Positions 61,249 through 64,000 of a DNA stretch of 64,000 nt are shown here, one piece after another; position 1 is the first letter of the stretch; each line of letters opens with the position of its first letter. A program made the position numbers and the translations under genes. This stretch comes from Chitinivorax sp. B (GTDB lineage: Bacteria > Pseudomonadota > Gammaproteobacteria > Burkholderiales > SCOH01), in contig NZ_SCOH01000004.1 of assembly GCF_005503445.1 (NCBI RefSeq), forward strand, positions 124,001 through 188,000. Reading direction: 5' to 3'. The notes under the pieces are model-generated. The model saw only the letters and a program-made list of their open reading frames with translations, was not told where the DNA came from and ran no database searches.

Positions 61249-63018
61249 ATGACCGCCACACCGCCTGCTCAGGGCAAGTTTACGCCGTTGTTGGGCCTGC
61301 TGCCGTTTCTCAAGCCCTATGCAATTCGCTGGATATGGGCAGCCCTGGCACTGGTGGTGGCTGCGGGTGCCACGCTCAGTTTACCGGTGGCATTCAAGTA
61401 TTTGATTGATCTCGGCTTTGCTGCAGCCAACCGCGGCCATATCGATCGCTATTTCCTGGCCTTGTTTCTGGTATCGGTGGTACTGGCGGGCGCCACCGCG
61501 TTGCGCTTCTATTTTGTGTCCTGGTTGGGCGAACGGGTAACGGCCGATGTACGAAGGGCGGTCTATGACCATGTGTTGGACATGAGTCCGCAGTTTTTTG
61601 AAACCACGCAAACTGGCGAGGTGTTATCCAGGCTGACCGCAGATACCACGCTGATTCAGACTGTCGTCGGGACCAGTCTGTCGATGGGTTTACGCAACCT
61701 GCTGTTGCTGATCGGCGGGTTGGTCATGCTGACCGTTACCAGCCCGGTGCTGTCTGCTTACATTCTGATCACGCTGTTGGTGGTCATTCTGCCCATTCTG
61801 ATTTTTGGCCGGCGCGTCAGGCGTTTATCGAAAGACAGTCAGGACCGTATTGCCGATGCCAGCGCACTGGCTGGCGAAATCCTCAATGCTATGCCAACAG
61901 TACAAGCCTTCACCCAGGAACCCAACGAACGAACCCGCTTTGGCCAGTCGGTCGAGACAGCCTTCAATACGGCCTTGACCAGAGTGAAGGCCCGGGCCTG
62001 GCTGACGGTAGTGGTAATCGTGCTAGTGTTTGCGGCCATTGTGTTTGTACTTTGGCTGGGTGCCCAATCGGTGCTGGCTGGCCAGATGACAGCGGGCGAA
62101 TTGTCACAATTCATCCTGTATGCCGTGGTAACCGCTGGCGCCATCGGCGCCATTGCAGAAGTATGGGGTGACCTGCAGCGGGCGGCAGGCGCGACAGAGC
62201 GGCTATTGCAGTTGCTGGCCGTTGTACCGCCCGTGCAACAGCCAGCACAGCCTCAAGCATTGCCTGCACAAGGTGATGGTCTGATATTCGATCATATTGG
62301 CTTTGCCTACCCCTCCCGCCCCAACACACCCGCCTTGCAGCAATTTTCGCTACACATCCGGCCTGGTGAGCACGTAGCACTCGTAGGCCCATCCGGTGCA
62401 GGTAAAACCACCTTGTTCCAACTACTGTTGCGATTCTATGACCCACAGCAAGGTGAAATCCGCGTCAATGGCATACCCAACCAATCCCTTGCACTTGCCG
62501 ATCTACGCCAGCATATCGGTATTGTCTTGCAGGACACGGTCATCTTTGCTGGCAGTGTATTTGACAATATCCGCTATGGCCGCGCCGATGCAACATTGGA
62601 AGAAGTGCAACGTGCAGCAGAGCTGGCTGCAGCTGCCGAGTTCATTGAAGCACTGCCAGAGGGTTACCACAGCTTTCTAGGGGAACGTGGCGTTCGACTA
62701 TCGGGTGGACAACGCCAGCGTATTGCCATTGCACGCGCCATCTTGAAAAACCCACCAGTATTGTTGCTGGACGAAGCCACCAGCGCACTGGATGCCGCCA
62801 GTGAGCGCCAGGTACAGCAAGCACTCGACAATGCAGCCAGGGAGCGCACTACGTTGGTGATCGCCCATCGACTGGCCACCGTACAACAGGCTGATCGCAT
62901 TGTGGTGATGGATGCGGGTCGAATTGTTGCGGAAGGTACCCATCAGTCATTACTGAAAGACTCTCCGCTGTATGCGGAGCTGGCTGCACTACAGTTTGCC
63001 GACGCCAAAGGGGGATAA
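61249..63018 (+). CDS. ABC exporter, fused membrane and ATPase domains (MsbA-like)
   Basis: 589 residues from ATG 61249 (AAGGA at 61238-61242); the upstream frame is open but lacks a start with a ribosome binding site. Six membrane helices (about 1-320), then the ATPase: Walker A GPSGAGKTT, signature LSGGQRQRIA and Walker B VLLLDEATSALD. Exports lipid or drug. The half-transporter likely works as a homodimer. Substrate unknown. Confidence 0.93.
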   Translation: MTATPPAQGKFTPLLGLLPFLKPYAIRWIWAALALVVAAGATLSLPVAFKYLIDLGFAAANRGHIDRYFLALFLVSVVLAGATALRFYFVSWLGERVTADVRRAVYDHVLDMSPQFFETTQTGEVLSRLTADTTLIQTVVGTSLSMGLRNLLLLIGGLVMLTVTSPVLSAYILITLLVVILPILIFGRRVRRLSKDSQDRIADASALAGEILNAMPTVQAFTQEPNERTRFGQSVETAFNTALTRVKARAWLTVVVIVLVFAAIVFVLWLGAQSVLAGQMTAGELSQFILYAVVTAGAIGAIAEVWGDLQRAAGATERLLQLLAVVPPVQQPAQPQALPAQGDGLIFDHIGFAYPSRPNTPALQQFSLHIRPGEHVALVGPSGAGKTTLFQLLLRFYDPQQGEIRVNGIPNQSLALADLRQHIGIVLQDTVIFAGSVFDNIRYGRADATLEEVQRAAELAAAAEFIEALPEGYHSFLGERGVRLSGGQRQRIAIARAILKNPPVLLLDEATSALDAASERQVQQALDNAARERTTLVIAHRLATVQQADRIVVMDAGRIVAEGTHQSLLKDSPLYAELAALQFADAKGG

Positions 63019-63317
63019 CTACCCAGCTGTATTTGACGGTAATTCATTCAAAAATCAGCAACATATACCGAGCTCGCACCTACCGTTGCACTAATACTGA
63101 AAAATGGCTAGACAATACACTGGACAGCCATATATCAGCGATTGATAATACTAACCTTGTCAGTATTACCATACCTTACTGGCAGGTTTCACAGCCTACA
63201 CAATCAAACATTCTGAACAATTGCCCCTGATAGCCTGCTTCATCGGCCCAATTGGTGGGCGGTATCCAGGATAGCGCCAAACAAGATTGCACAAGTCGGC
63301 ACAAATCACATACGCAG

Positions 63318-63548
63318 ATGAAAATCAACGATTCCGCTGTTTACAACAGCGAAGGCCTATCCGGTATTGAAGTTAGCAAAATCGGAGCCGCCAGTTGGCG
63401 AATTACCTACCGCGGTCGTGAAGCTAAGGTAGAAGCGGTCCGCTTCAACAACAGTCGGCCGGAGGAGTTTTTGGTCTATCGAACTGGCCGTGCTGTTTCC
63501 GTGGCTCGCACCTTTCACACGGCTGTCATCATTGCTGCTTCAACCTAG
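63318..63548 (+). CDS. small protein of unknown function
   Basis: 76 residues from ATG 63318; the ribosome binding site is weak. SKIGAASWRITYRGREAKVEAV looks like a compact beta-rich domain. No family recognised. Preceded by 300 bases with two weak hairpins near 63144 and 63246 and no other gene. Confidence 0.4.
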   Translation: MKINDSAVYNSEGLSGIEVSKIGAASWRITYRGREAKVEAVRFNNSRPEEFLVYRTGRAVSVARTFHTAVIIAAST

Positions 63549-63568
63549 GTTCCGTTGATTTGGTCTGA

Positions 63569-64000
63569 TCAGGTGGTGGGAGCGCTCAACTTGCGATTGC
63601 GCCAGATACCCTCTCCGCTGAAAATCAATAACGCCAGCCAGATCAGCCCAAAACCCAGCAATCGGTCCCGATTGAACGGTTCGTGATACACAAATACACC
63701 GATCAGAAACTGCAAGGTTGGCGCGATGTACTGCATCACGCCCATCGTGGTCAATGTCAGACGCCGAGCACCCGCACCAAACAATAATAGCGGCACCGCT
63801 GTCACTACCCCAGCTCCTACCAACATCGCGTTGGTGAAACCATCCACATGGCCAAAACTGGCGTGACCCTGCCATTCCTGCCAAAGCAGAAAGCCCAATG
63901 CAGGTCCGCCAATCAGCATGGTTTCCAATGACAAACCTTCCAGCGAACCCAGTGACGCCGTCTTGCGCAACAGGCCGTACACACCAAATGAAACAGCCAG
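63569..64000 (-). CDS. rarD: RarD-type EamA family transporter (partial; N-terminal part beyond the window)
   Basis: Only the C-terminal about 143 codons are in the window; translation continues past base 64000. FGVYGLLRKTASLGSLEGL, LLFGAGARRLTLTTMGVMQYI and FVYHEPFNRDRLLGFGLIW are RarD signatures, giving the last five membrane segments. RarD proteins are drug/metabolite transporters. Convergent with the 63318 gene, whose stop is 20 bases away. Confidence 0.88.
   Translation of the reverse strand: MAVSFGVYGLLRKTASLGSLEGLSLETMLIGGPALGFLLWQEWQGHASFGHVDGFTNAMLVGAGVVTAVPLLLFGAGARRLTLTTMGVMQYIAPTLQFLIGVFVYHEPFNRDRLLGFGLIWLALLIFSGEGIWRNRKLSAPTT

Noticed and set aside
1-64000. CRISPR arrays, prophage, rRNA or tRNA genes
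   Set aside because: No regularly spaced direct repeats, phage structural or integrase genes, or tRNA-like cloverleaf was found on reading both strands.

Overview
The window looks like a chromosome segment of a betaproteobacterium, most likely a free-living member of the Neisseriales (moderate GC, metX-metW pair, Neisseria-type DksA without a full zinc finger, divergent xthA/pyrE, poly-C tract, FtrABCD iron uptake). This placement is inferred from gene content only. No rRNA, tRNA, CRISPR array, transposase or phage structural gene was found. About 52 genes are called, plus one broken gene.

Layout: 1-1.5 kb, a PD-(D/E)XK/DUF5655 protein and an unknown Cys-rich protein. 2-6.3 kb, a three-gene set: secreted SGNH hydrolase, membrane-anchored unknown, and an unusually long apolipoprotein N-acyltransferase-like enzyme. 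6.5-14.7 kb, a tight six-gene operon (SWIM zinc finger, DUF5691, MoxR AAA ATPase, DUF4241, DUF5682, VWA) that resembles the poorly understood E. coli yehL/M/P/Q neighbourhood. 14.7-25.5 kb, housekeeping and signalling genes (binding protein, RidA, Fur/Zur-type regulator, DksA, cytochrome c, a PAS/GAF/GGDEF/EAL protein, aminopeptidase P, YqhA) and a starch-binding alpha-amylase. 25.8-33 kb, a nucleobase-salvage region (NCS2 permease, apt, upp, TudS-type desulfurase, hpt) with a GDT1-type exporter under a yybP-ykoY manganese riboswitch. 33-47 kb, a secreted unknown, a loiP-like peptidase gene broken at a C8 tract, msrQ, prolyl oligopeptidase, metX-metW, two NAD(P)-fold proteins, STAS, AmpG-like MFS, xthA, pyrE, a DUF4124 protein and an acyltransferase.

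47.4-49.8 kb holds an RNA end-repair cassette: an ATP-dependent RNA ligase overlapping an HD-phosphohydrolase/polynucleotide-kinase fusion (HD-Pnk type). Its leader has a sigma70-like promoter, a nine-codon leader ORF with a strong ribosome binding site, an 11-bp closing stem enclosing a 47-nt hairpin, and a hairpin that covers the ligase Shine-Dalgarno site. The last two structures compete for the same bases. This is the best candidate for an undescribed system.

50-56.3 kb is an accessory stretch of small enzymes and unknowns with AT-rich gaps. 56.6-59.9 kb is the ftrABCD ferrous iron system with a candidate Fur box. 59.9-64 kb carries an RND adaptor without its pump, an ABC exporter, a small unknown and the end of a RarD-type transporter running off the window.

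Three families of short inverted-repeat elements sit in intergenic DNA: four copies of a roughly 72-113 bp element with GCCGCTAACAAAACCC-like ends, one 100 bp element with 24 bp ends, and one 162 bp element with 16 bp perfect ends.
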